The notes below the pieces were generated by a model that saw only the letters and a program-made list of their open reading frames with translations, was not told the origin of the DNA and did no database searches. From Streptomyces sp. NBC_01288 (GTDB lineage Bacteria > Actinomycetota > Actinomycetes > Streptomycetales > Streptomycetaceae), in NCBI RefSeq assembly GCF_035982055.1, contig NZ_CP108427.1, positions 10,043,001 through 10,107,000 of the forward strand: a DNA stretch of 64,000 bases. Reading direction: 5' to 3'. Made by a program: the position numbers and the translations under genes. Positions 43,212 through 50,762 of this stretch are shown piece after piece. Within the stretch, counting starts at the first letter, position 1. Each line of letters begins with the position of its first letter.

Positions 43212-44351
43212 CTAGCCGTTCGAGGGCAGATGCAGGATCCGCTTGGCGATGATGTTCCGCTGGATCTGGGAGGTGCCGCCGTAGACGGAGGCCGCACGGG
43301 AGTAGAGGTAGTCGCCGAACAACTCGCCGCCCTCTCCGGACAGTTCGGCCGGGAACACCTCAAGTGCCGTGTCGTAGAGCCGCTGTTCGGTCCTCGTCAT
43401 CAGGAGTTTGTCCACGGACGACTCCGGGCCGGCGACCTGCCCGGCGAGCCGTTCGGCGGTACGGCGACGGGCGTGCGCCACCAGGACCTCGTAGTCCACG
43501 ACACACCGGCCGATCCGGGACAACAGCCCGTCGGGCAGGCCGCCTTGGTGCTCGGCGGCATGGCGCCGCAGCCGTTCGACGAGCAGCCCGTACTTCGAGA
43601 TGTGCCCGGTGTCGAGGGCGTTGCGCTCGTACGACACCGTCGTCATCGCCAGCGCCCAGCCGACGCCCTCGGCGCCGATGCGTTCGGACTCCTCGATGCG
43701 GACGTCGTCCAGGAACAGCTCGCAGAACTCGTCGTCGCCGTTGGCCGCGCGCAGCGGTCGTACCGTCACGCCGGGCCGGTCCAGGGGCAGCACGAACGCC
43801 GAGATGGACTTGTGCGCCGGTGCCGCGCGGTCGGTGCGGGCCAGCAGCAGGCACAGGCCGGAGTACTGGGCGTAGCTCGTCCACAGCTTCTGCCCGCGCA
43901 CCGTGTAGTGGTCGTCGTGCCGCTCGGCGAAGGTGCTCATGCCCGCCAGGTCCGAACCGGCACCCGGCTCGCTGAAGCCCTGGCACCACACCTCGTCACC
44001 GGCCAACATCCTGGGCAGGAACCGCAGTCGCTGCTCCTCCGACCCGAACTCCAGGAGTGCGTGGGCGAGATAGCCGATCCGGGGGACGCCCGGGGCCCGG
44101 CAGGCGCCCAGTTCGTCACTGATCGCCACCTGGTGCAGCGCGGTCAGGCCCCGGCCGCCGTAGCGCTCCGGGACGTCGAGGCCGACCCAGCCGCCCGAGT
44201 GCAGCAAACGGTGCCAGCGGCGCAGGAAGACCGGTACCGGTTCGCCCGACTGCCGCTCGGGGAGCGGGTGTTCGGCCAGCCAGGCACGGAACTCCCGCCG
44301 CAGCCGGTCCAGATCGGCCGGGTCGCCGAAGTCCAGCGGGGTGTCGGTCAT
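43212..44351 (-). CDS. Acyl-CoA dehydrogenase, full-length partner subunit
   Basis: 379 residues. CQGFSEPGAGSDLAGM and RGQKLWTSYAQYS are the FAD/substrate motifs, and YGGTSQIQRNIIAKRILHLP the C-terminal one. It is very like the protein at 25132, and both are followed or preceded by a short relative, so it is probably the catalytic half of an alpha2beta2 enzyme with the 44348-45319 product. The ATG overlaps the partner's stop (ATGA); the longer open frame to 45140 is antisense to nothing real and not used. Confidence 0.92.
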   Translation of the reverse strand: MTDTPLDFGDPADLDRLRREFRAWLAEHPLPERQSGEPVPVFLRRWHRLLHSGGWVGLDVPERYGGRGLTALHQVAISDELGACRAPGVPRIGYLAHALLEFGSEEQRLRFLPRMLAGDEVWCQGFSEPGAGSDLAGMSTFAERHDDHYTVRGQKLWTSYAQYSGLCLLLARTDRAAPAHKSISAFVLPLDRPGVTVRPLRAANGDDEFCELFLDDVRIEESERIGAEGVGWALAMTTVSYERNALDTGHISKYGLLVERLRRHAAEHQGGLPDGLLSRIGRCVVDYEVLVAHARRRTAERLAGQVAGPESSVDKLLMTRTEQRLYDTALEVFPAELSGEGGELFGDYLYSRAASVYGGTSQIQRNIIAKRILHLPSNG

Positions 44352-45319
44352 CGCGTCACCTCCGGTACGGCCAGCGCGGCGAGCAACTCGTCCGTCGTGG
44401 CCAGCAGCGTCGCGCCAAGGCGCACCTTGCGCAGATACAGGTGCGCGATGTGCTCCCACGTCTGGGCGATACCGCCGAAGACCTGCATCCCCGCGTAAAC
44501 CGCCTCCAGCGCCGAGGAGTTGACCTCCGCCTTGGCGACACGCGCCGCCGTCAAGGCCCGCTCCGGCGGCTCGTTGTCGAGACACCAGGCCGCGTACCGC
44601 GTGACACTGGTGCACGCCTCCACCAGGACGGTCGCGTCCGCGAGGAGGTGCTGCACCGCCTGGAAGGAGCCGATCGCCTGTCCGTACTGGCGTCGGACGC
44701 GGGCGTATTCGACCGCCTGCTCCACGAACGAGCCCGCCGCGCCGACCAGTTCGGCCGTCACGACGACAAGTGCGTAAGCCTGCCAACGGAGTAGGTCCGG
44801 TGGGTCGAGACGGCCGACGACCTCCACGGGAGCATCCGACGGCACCGCGCGCACCGAGCGCACGAGGTCCGTGCTCGGTGCCGCCGAACCCAACCGGACC
44901 CGGGTGACCGCCCCTTCGGCGGTGACGCGGAGCGCGCTGTCGGCTCCCTCGCTGTCCCAGGCGACGAGATCTGGCGGCGTCCGTCCGGGGAAGCGGAGTT
45001 CGCGGGTGAGCGCGATGGTGGGGGTCGACCGCGAGGTGTCGTCGCCGAGCAGGCGGAGCAGCTCGGGAGCCAGCAGGACCGTGCCGAGCAGGGACGTCGT
45101 GAGCGGGTGGCGGCCGTGTTCCTCCGCGAGCAGCGCGCACTCCTGTGCGGTCGCGGCCGGGGGTGAGGTGCGTCGTAGATCAGCCAAACCCAGTTCGTCC
45201 AGGGCCTGTTGGGCTGCCGTCCGGGTCGACGGTTTCACCTCGTCCGCCGATGTCACGCCGAACCGGGTCGCCAGTGAGCGCACCATGTCGCGGACCAGGA
45301 CGAACTCCTCGCGGTCCAC
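44348..45319 (-). CDS. Acyl-CoA dehydrogenase, small partner subunit
   Basis: 323 residues, short for the family. The C-terminal helical domain is recognisable (VEYARVRRQYGQAIGSFQAVQHLLADA, then MQVFGGIAQTWEHIAHLYLRKVRLG), while the N-terminal half is weak and there is no YGGTxEIQR ending. This matches the non-catalytic-type FadE subunit of heteromeric steroid acyl-CoA dehydrogenases. It starts with GTG two bases after the upstream crotonase stop and overlaps its full-length partner. Confidence 0.87.
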   Translation of the reverse strand: MDREEFVLVRDMVRSLATRFGVTSADEVKPSTRTAAQQALDELGLADLRRTSPPAATAQECALLAEEHGRHPLTTSLLGTVLLAPELLRLLGDDTSRSTPTIALTRELRFPGRTPPDLVAWDSEGADSALRVTAEGAVTRVRLGSAAPSTDLVRSVRAVPSDAPVEVVGRLDPPDLLRWQAYALVVVTAELVGAAGSFVEQAVEYARVRRQYGQAIGSFQAVQHLLADATVLVEACTSVTRYAAWCLDNEPPERALTAARVAKAEVNSSALEAVYAGMQVFGGIAQTWEHIAHLYLRKVRLGATLLATTDELLAALAVPEVTR

Positions 45320-45321
45320 GC

Positions 45322-46122
45322 TCAGTTCTCCTCGGGGGGGTTGGCGCGCCGTTCGGCGCGGGCCGCGAGTTCGGTGATGATGCGGATGTGGTCCGGGCTG
45401 GTCATCGTGGCCCGCTCGGCCATCAGCGCGGCCTCCATGCCGCCGCGCGACACCTGCTCGACGACCGCCGCGAGGGCCAGCTTGGTGGCCCGGAGGGCCT
45501 CGGCGGGCTGGGCCGCGAGCCGGTGGGCCAGGGCGAGTGCCTCCCGCATCAGGTCACCGGGCGGGACCGTGCGGTTGGCGAGGCCGAGTTCGACCGCCTT
45601 GGGGGCCGGGATGCGGTCCCCGGTGAAGAGGTACTCCTTCACGCGCAGCAGGCTGGTCAGCATCGGCCACAGGGTGACCCCGCCGTCGCCGGCCACCAGG
45701 CCCACCGAGATGTGCGGGTCCGCGAAGTAGGCGTCCTCGGAGATCAGCACCAGGTCGCAGGCCAGGGCGAGGCTGCAACCCAGGCCCACCGCTGGGCCGT
45801 TGACGGCGGCGATCACCGGCAGCGGGAAGCGGATCATCTCGGTCTGGATGGTGCGGTCGAGGCGGATCGACCGCTCCCGCAGCTCCGGGTCGGTGTGGTG
45901 CCGTAGGAGATGGTCGAAGTCGCCGCCGGCGCTGAACGCGCGGCCCGCGCCCGTGAGGACGACGGCCCGGGCCAACGCGTCGTCCGCGAGTTCGCGCCAC
46001 ACCTCCGACAGTCGGCGGTGCAGTTCCTCGGACACGCCGTTCAGCCGGTCGGGGCGGTTCAGGGTGACGATGCGGACGTCTCCGTCGGCGGCCACGGTCA
46101 GCACGGGAGTCACCTTGCTCAT
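45322..46122 (-). CDS. Enoyl-CoA hydratase/isomerase family protein, first gene of the operon
   Basis: 266 residues. FSAGGDFDHLL and NGPAVGLGCSLALACDLVLISEDA form the oxyanion hole; the following ADPHISVGLVAGDGGVTLWP keeps the loop but has His and Asp where hydratases have Glu, so the exact reaction is uncertain. It is the first of nine tightly packed leftward genes (46122 to 36481). The upstream 100 bases hold a TTGACA -35 element, a GGTCTGACC site and palindrome site 6, which makes this the best-marked promoter in the window. Confidence 0.92.
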   Translation of the reverse strand: MSKVTPVLTVAADGDVRIVTLNRPDRLNGVSEELHRRLSEVWRELADDALARAVVLTGAGRAFSAGGDFDHLLRHHTDPELRERSIRLDRTIQTEMIRFPLPVIAAVNGPAVGLGCSLALACDLVLISEDAYFADPHISVGLVAGDGGVTLWPMLTSLLRVKEYLFTGDRIPAPKAVELGLANRTVPPGDLMREALALAHRLAAQPAEALRATKLALAAVVEQVSRGGMEAALMAERATMTSPDHIRIITELAARAERRANPPEEN

Positions 46123-46136
46123 ACCGGGATGGTATT

Positions 46137-46159
46137 AAAGGTCAGACCGATACTGTCAA
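46137..46159 (-). promoter_or_regulatory. Promoter with GntR-type operator for the nine-gene operon
   Basis: On the minus strand TTGACA (46159-46154) is a perfect -35 box. GGTCTGACC, a palindrome of the FadR/GntR type, occupies 46148-46140 between the -35 and a poorly matched AT-rich -10 region (TTTAATACC). A regulator bound there would cover the promoter spacer and repress transcription of 45322-46122 and the genes after it. Confidence 0.7.
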
Positions 46160-46175
46160 TGGTGTTGCACGAAGA

Positions 46176-46192
46176 AGAGAATCACATTCTCG
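46176..46192. promoter_or_regulatory. GAGAAT-type palindrome, site 6
   Basis: Reads AGAGAAT-cac-ATTCTCG; the symmetry extends outward to GAAGA/TCTTC, 11 of 12 arm bases matching (46171-46197). It lies just upstream of the -35 box of the nine-gene operon and beyond the end of the GntR gene. Confidence 0.8.
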
Positions 46193-46221
46193 TCTTCGGT
46201 TGAGTCAGTTCTCCGGTCGGG

Positions 46222-47076
46222 TCAGTTCTCCGGATCGACGAGCTCCACGCCGTCCCGGCGGTCCACCTCGGCCGCCGCCCGGGCGAAGCCGCACACATGG
46301 CGTGTCATCCGGCGCATCGCCGCCTCGCTGTCACGGTCCCGGATCGCCTCGGTGATCCGGGCGTGCGCACGGGCGGTGAGCTTGCGGATGTCCGCGTCCA
46401 TGAACTGCTCGATGTTGGTGGCCGCGTGGATCGACTGGGAGAGAGCGCTCATGAACCCGATGAGAAGCTCGTTCTCACCGGCCCTCGCCACGGCGTTGTG
46501 CCATTGGATGTTGGCGCGCAGGAAGCGCTGGATGTCCTCGCCCGCCGCCACGAGGTCCGTGTGGGCGTCGTCCAGCTCGGCGAGATCGGCGTCCGTACGG
46601 CGCCTGGCCGCCAGCGCCGCGCACGCGGGCTCGATCGCCTCCCGGGTCTCGTGCAGGTCCTCCAGCCGGATCCGCTGCCCCCGGATCACCAACCGCACGG
46701 TGTTCGCGAGGGATTCACGCCCCGGCCGGTGCACGAAGGCGCCGCCCCCGCGCCCCGGCCGGATCTCCAGCAGCCGTTCGACCTCCAGGATGCGCAGTGC
46801 CTCGCGCACCGTCGCGCGGCTCAGCCCGGTCTGCTCGACCAGTTGCCGTTCCGGCGGCAGCGCCGTGCCCTCCGTGAACTCCCCGGAGAGAATCCGCTCG
46901 CGCACCTCCGCCGCCAGCACGTCCGACGCCTTCGGTACGGTGAGCGTGTCGAAGCGCGGCCGGGGCTCGCCGGCCGTGGCGCGCCCCCGAAGGGCGCGGG
47001 AAGAGTGCTCGGCGCTCTGCACAGGTTCAGGCCTCTCGTCGGAAGCCGCGCTCTTCGGCCTCTTTGGCTGAACCAT
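46222..47076 (-). CDS. GntR-family regulator, FCD (FadR) subfamily
   Basis: 284 residues. A basic, low-complexity N-terminal 42 residues precedes the winged helix (about 45-115: ASDVLAAEVRERILSGEFTEGTALPPERQLVEQTGLSRATVREAL) and the helical FCD ligand domain (about 125-270), whose metal-binding His residues include those in NIQWHNAV and RMTRHVCG. FadR-subfamily proteins bind TGGTnnnACCA-like palindromes and respond to acids or acyl-CoA. Two GGTCTGACC sites flank this gene at distance (46140, 49116), so it very likely controls the operons on either side. Confidence 0.93.
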   Translation of the reverse strand: MVQPKRPKSAASDERPEPVQSAEHSSRALRGRATAGEPRPRFDTLTVPKASDVLAAEVRERILSGEFTEGTALPPERQLVEQTGLSRATVREALRILEVERLLEIRPGRGGGAFVHRPGRESLANTVRLVIRGQRIRLEDLHETREAIEPACAALAARRRTDADLAELDDAHTDLVAAGEDIQRFLRANIQWHNAVARAGENELLIGFMSALSQSIHAATNIEQFMDADIRKLTARAHARITEAIRDRDSEAAMRRMTRHVCGFARAAAEVDRRDGVELVDPEN

Positions 47077-47136
47077 TCAACACAGCACGCGCGCCGCCTG
47101 TCACATCACCGTGCCGCGCAGCGCGCACGTCGCCCG

Positions 47137-47904
47137 TCACATGACCATGCCGCCGTCCACCGGCAGGACCTGCCCGGTGATGAAGGAGGCGGCGTCCGAG
47201 GCGAGGAACACGAAACTGCCCGCGATCTCCGCCGGCTCGGCCCATCGGCCCAGTGGAATGCGGGCGAGCATCTGGGCCGAGAACTTCTCGTTGGTGCGGA
47301 TGGTCTCCGTCATGGGCGTGGCGGCCAGCGGCGCAAGGGCGTTGACCAGCACGCGCCGGCGCGCCAGTTCGCGGGCCAGGGACTTCGTCAGCCCGATGAT
47401 CCCCGCCTTGGCGGCCGAGTAGTTGACCTGCCCGAGCGTGCCGACCAGGCCCGCCGACGAGGTGACGTTGATGATCCGACCCCTGCCGTCCTCCGGCAGG
47501 AACGGCAGCGCGGCCTGCGCGCAGTGGAAGGTGCCCATCACATGGATGTCGAGGACGCGCCGGAACGCCTCCTCCTCCAGCTTGTCGAACATGGCCGGCG
47601 CGATGACCCCGGCGTTGTTCACGAGGATGTGCAGCGTCCCGTCGGCGAGCGCCGCCGCGCGGGCCACCGCCGCGTCGGCGGCGGACCGGTCCCGTACGTC
47701 GAGTACGGCGCTGTCCGCCGTCAGCCCCGCCGCGTTGATCTTCCCCGCGACGGCCGCGGCGGCCGACTCGTCGACGTCGGTCACCAGCACCGCGGCACCG
47801 GCGCGCGCCAGCGCCTCGGCGACGGCGGAACCGATGCCGCCCCCGGCTCCGGTGACCAGCGCCGACCGGCCCGTGAGGTCGAACAGCCCTGTGCTGTCGG
47901 TCAT
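47137..47904 (-). CDS. Short-chain dehydrogenase/reductase (FabG-like)
   Basis: 255 residues. TGAGGGIGSAV, DVRDRS, NNAGVIAP, NVTSSAG, YSAAK and a C-terminal LPVDGGMVM give a complete catalytic set (Asn-Ser-Tyr-Lys). It likely oxidises a 3-hydroxyacyl-CoA to the ketone or reduces the reverse. It follows the acyl-CoA dehydrogenase with no intervening base, so both form a two-gene leftward transcript controlled from the 49116 operator. Confidence 0.92.
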   Translation of the reverse strand: MTDSTGLFDLTGRSALVTGAGGGIGSAVAEALARAGAAVLVTDVDESAAAAVAGKINAAGLTADSAVLDVRDRSAADAAVARAAALADGTLHILVNNAGVIAPAMFDKLEEEAFRRVLDIHVMGTFHCAQAALPFLPEDGRGRIINVTSSAGLVGTLGQVNYSAAKAGIIGLTKSLARELARRRVLVNALAPLAATPMTETIRTNEKFSAQMLARIPLGRWAEPAEIAGSFVFLASDAASFITGQVLPVDGGMVM

Positions 47905-49071
47905 TCAGTAGCTCCTCGGGAGTCCCAGCGTGTGTGATCCCAGGTAGTTCAGGATCATTTCCTGACTGATCGGTGCGATGCGCATGAGGCGGGCCTCGCG
48001 GAAGTAGCGGGCCACGGCGTACTCCTCGGAGTAGCCCATGCCGCCGTGCGTCTGCACGGCCCGGTCGGCGGCCGTGAACCCGGCGTCGGCGCACAGGTAC
48101 TTGGCGGTGTTCGCCTCCCGCCCGCAGGGCCTCCCGTTGTCGTACAGCCACGTCGCTTTGCGCAGCACGAGTTCCGCCGCGTCGAGGTGCGCCAGGGAGT
48201 CCGCGAGGGGGAACTGGATGGCCTGGTTCATGCCGATCGGGCGGCCGAAGACGACGCGGTCCCTGCCGTACTGCACGGCCTTGTCGAGCGAGGCCCGGCC
48301 GATGCCGAGGGCCTCTGCGGCGATCAGCATGCGCTCGGGGTTGAGGCCGTCGAGGAGGTAGCGGAAGCCCTGGCCCTCCTCGCCGACGCGGTCCTCGACC
48401 GGGATGCGCAGGTCGTCGATGAAGAGTTCGTTCGAGGTGACGGCGTTGCGGCCCATCTTCGGGATGGGGCGGACGTCGATCCGGTCGCGGTCGATGTCCG
48501 TCAGGAACAGGGTCATCCCGTCGGTCTTCTTGGCGACCTCGTCGGGCTTGCTGGTTCGGGTCAGCAGCAGGATCTTCTCGGACTCCATGGCCTTGGAGAT
48601 CCACACCTTGCGGCCGTTGACGACGTAGTGGTCGCCGTCCCGTCGTGCGTACGTCGTGATGCTCGCGGTGTCGAGTCCCGCGCCCGGCTCGGTGACGCCG
48701 AAACAGACGTGCAGGTCGCCGTCGGCGATGCGCGGGAGTGTGCGGCGCTTCAACTCCTCGGAGCCGTGCACCACCACCGGATGCATGCCGAAGATGGAGA
48801 GATGGATCGCGCTGGCCGCGTTCATCCCGCCGCCCGACCGCGCCACCTCCTCCAGCAGCAGGCTGGCCTCGGTGATGCCGAGGCCGTGGCCGCCGTACGC
48901 CTCCGGGATCGTGATCCCGAGCCAGCCGCCGCCCGCGACGGTGTCGTAGAACTCCGTCGGGAACTCGTGCGCCTGGTCCTTCTCCATCCAGTACTGGTCG
49001 TCGAAGTCGCGCAGCAGTCCGGCGACGGACTTGCGGATCGTTTCCTGGTCCTCGGTCAGCTCAAAGTCCAT
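47905..49071 (-). CDS. Acyl-CoA dehydrogenase
   Basis: 388 residues. FGVTEPGAGLDTASI (the usual SD is LD), NGRKVWISKAMES, and YGRDRVVFGRPIGMNQAIQ are typical; the C-terminal segment is HGGMGYSEEYAVARYFREARLMRIAPISQEMILNYLGSHTLGLP, ending PISQE rather than GTSE. It resembles the branched- or isovaleryl-type group. A GGAGAAGGG ribosome-binding site precedes the ATG, and a GGTCTGACC operator lies about 45 bases upstream, pointing to control by the adjacent GntR protein. Confidence 0.92.
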   Translation of the reverse strand: MDFELTEDQETIRKSVAGLLRDFDDQYWMEKDQAHEFPTEFYDTVAGGGWLGITIPEAYGGHGLGITEASLLLEEVARSGGGMNAASAIHLSIFGMHPVVVHGSEELKRRTLPRIADGDLHVCFGVTEPGAGLDTASITTYARRDGDHYVVNGRKVWISKAMESEKILLLTRTSKPDEVAKKTDGMTLFLTDIDRDRIDVRPIPKMGRNAVTSNELFIDDLRIPVEDRVGEEGQGFRYLLDGLNPERMLIAAEALGIGRASLDKAVQYGRDRVVFGRPIGMNQAIQFPLADSLAHLDAAELVLRKATWLYDNGRPCGREANTAKYLCADAGFTAADRAVQTHGGMGYSEEYAVARYFREARLMRIAPISQEMILNYLGSHTLGLPRSY

Positions 49072-49115
49072 GGAATGCGGACCCTTCTCCGGTTCCGGTT
49101 CCGAAACATATCAAA

Positions 49116-49124
49116 GGTCAGACC
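49116..49124. promoter_or_regulatory. Second GntR-type operator
   Basis: GGTCAGACC on the plus strand (GGTCTGACC leftward), flanked by AAA on the left and AAAATT on the right, the same core and similar AT flanks as at 46140. It covers the last codon and stop of the HAD gene and lies 45 bases before the acyl-CoA dehydrogenase start. Confidence 0.7.
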
Positions 49125-49735
49125 AAAATTGTAGGGTCCAGATGTGCGGCGATCCGCGCGACCGTGCCGGCGTTGTCCTCGAACAGGTGCGCCCGCATCC
49201 CGGCGGCGCGGGCGGCCTCGACGTTGGGGGCGAAGTCGTCGACGAACAGGCAGTCGTCGGGCCGCACTTGGAGCCGGGCGCAGGTGACGGCGAAGGCGCG
49301 GGGGTCGGGCTTGCGGACGCCGATCTCGTGCGAGTAGACGATCTCGTCGACCAGCCGGTCGAAGCCGTACGCCGCCGTCTCCAGTTCTCGGGCGCCCACG
49401 AAACTGTTGCTGAGGATGCCCAGTCGGCAGTGCGGGCGCAGCCCTGCCACGTAGTCGATGAGTTCGGTGTTCGGGGTGCCCAGGTACTCGTCCCACAGGT
49501 CGGCCAGGAAGGACTCGGTGTCCACCGGGTCGAGTCCGAGCCGGGCGGCGACCTGCTCGCGCACCTCGTTCTCGGTGACGGTGCCGATCTCCCCGGCCTC
49601 CCAGACGTCGGCGAGGCGTCGGTCCGCCGTGCCCGGCGGGAGGCCGAGGCGCTCGTCCCAGCGGGCGAGCCAGCCGGTCCTGGGCGTGAGCTCCAGGACA
49701 CCGCCGATGTCGAGGATCAGGCAGCGCGCGTTCAT
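49118..49735 (-). CDS. HAD-superfamily hydrolase (subfamily IA)
   Basis: 205 residues. The nucleophile motif is LDIGGVL (Asp8), motif II is ILSNSF, motif III includes the Lys of GVRKPDPRAF and motif IV is FVDDFAPN, so a phosphatase or dehalogenase active site is complete. It resembles YihX/epoxide-hydrolase N-domain phosphatases. The ATG at 49735 follows GAGGAA; a start at 49762 adds nine residues without a better signal. The end overlaps the GntR operator. Substrate unknown. Confidence 0.88.
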   Translation of the reverse strand: MNARCLILDIGGVLELTPRTGWLARWDERLGLPPGTADRRLADVWEAGEIGTVTENEVREQVAARLGLDPVDTESFLADLWDEYLGTPNTELIDYVAGLRPHCRLGILSNSFVGARELETAAYGFDRLVDEIVYSHEIGVRKPDPRAFAVTCARLQVRPDDCLFVDDFAPNVEAARAAGMRAHLFEDNAGTVARIAAHLDPTILV

Positions 49736-49853
49736 GCGGGTTCCTCTCGTTCGTCTCCGCACGACCGTCGGGCCTCACCTTTGGGCAAGGTCAACCGTCG
49801 CCGCCCGTCTACCGTGGAGTAACATCGCGCGGCAGGTCATCAGAGGAGGAACC

Positions 49854-50234
49854 GTGCCACGGTCCGAACGCTCGTCGCTGCTGCTCGCCGGTCTGTTGGC
49901 GACCGCGGGAGTCGCCCATCTCGCCTCGCCGAAACAGTTCGACGCGACGATCCCGCGCGCTCTGCCGGGGTCGCCCCGCACCTGGACGTACGCGAGCGGT
50001 GTCGTCGAACTGGCGCTGGCCGCGGGGATCGCGGCGCCGCGTACCCGGCGTATGGCCGCACTGGCCGCGGCGGGGTTCTTCGTCGGCGTGTTCCCCGCCA
50101 ACGTGAAGATGGCGCTGGACTGGCGGGACCGCCCGACCCCGCAGAAGGCGGCGGCCCTCGGGCGGCTGCCGTTGCAGGTACCCCTCGTACTGTGGGCCCG
50201 TAGTGTCGCGAAGAATGGGGAGGGACGGTCATGA
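49854..50234 (+). CDS. DoxX-family membrane protein
   Basis: 126 residues with four hydrophobic segments. AGVAHLASPKQFDATIPRALPGSPRTWTYASGVVEL is a common DoxX-like signature, and FFVGVFPANVKMALDW follows. The GTG start is preceded by GAGGAGGAA. It overlaps the peroxiredoxin gene by four bases, which suits a role in oxidative or thiol stress at the membrane; the precise function is unknown. Confidence 0.88.
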   Translation: MPRSERSSLLLAGLLATAGVAHLASPKQFDATIPRALPGSPRTWTYASGVVELALAAGIAAPRTRRMAALAAAGFFVGVFPANVKMALDWRDRPTPQKAAALGRLPLQVPLVLWARSVAKNGEGRS

Positions 50235-50698
50235 CGGGACGCCTGAACGTCGGTGACAAGGTCGAGGACTTCACGCTGCCGGACGAGACCGGCGCCGAGC
50301 GCAGCCTCACGGAACTGCTCACCGAGGGGCCGGTGGTGCTGTTCTTCTATCCGGCCGCCCTGTCCGCCGGGTGCACCGCCGAGGCCTGCCACTTCCGGGA
50401 TCTGGCCGCCGAGTTCGCGGCCGTCGGCGCGCGGCCCGTGGGCATCAGCGGCGACTCCGTCGACAAGCAGCAGGAGTTCGCCGGGAAGCACACCCTCGGC
50501 ATGCCGCTCCTCTCGGACACCGACGGGACGATCCGGGAGCGGTTCGGGGTGAAGCGCGGGTTCTCGCTCGCGCCGACCAAGCGGGCCACGTTCGTCATCG
50601 GCGAGGACCGCACGATCCTGGAGGTCGTCTCCAGCGAACTGCGGATGAACACCCACGCCGACCGCGCCCTCGCCGCCCTCCGCGCCCATCGGAAGTGA
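50231..50698 (+). CDS. bcp: Peroxiredoxin (Bcp/PrxQ type)
   Basis: 155 residues. DFTLPDETG, FFYPAALSAGCTAEACHFRD with peroxidatic Cys48 and resolving Cys53 (CX4C, the atypical two-Cys Bcp arrangement), ISGDSVDKQQEF and the closing RATFVIGEDRTI are typical. The conserved Thr of PxxxTxxC is Ser (PAALSAGC). It reduces hydroperoxides using thioredoxin. Coupled to the DoxX gene. Confidence 0.93.
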   Translation: MTGRLNVGDKVEDFTLPDETGAERSLTELLTEGPVVLFFYPAALSAGCTAEACHFRDLAAEFAAVGARPVGISGDSVDKQQEFAGKHTLGMPLLSDTDGTIRERFGVKRGFSLAPTKRATFVIGEDRTILEVVSSELRMNTHADRALAALRAHRK

Positions 50699-50762
50699 CA
50701 CAGGGGCCACAAATGCCGTATCGCGGTTGTTGCGGCGCGGTATAGGGACCATCCTGGACGAT

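Noticed and set aside
46888..46895. AGAGAATCC inside the GntR gene
   Set aside because: Single half-site, no symmetric partner.
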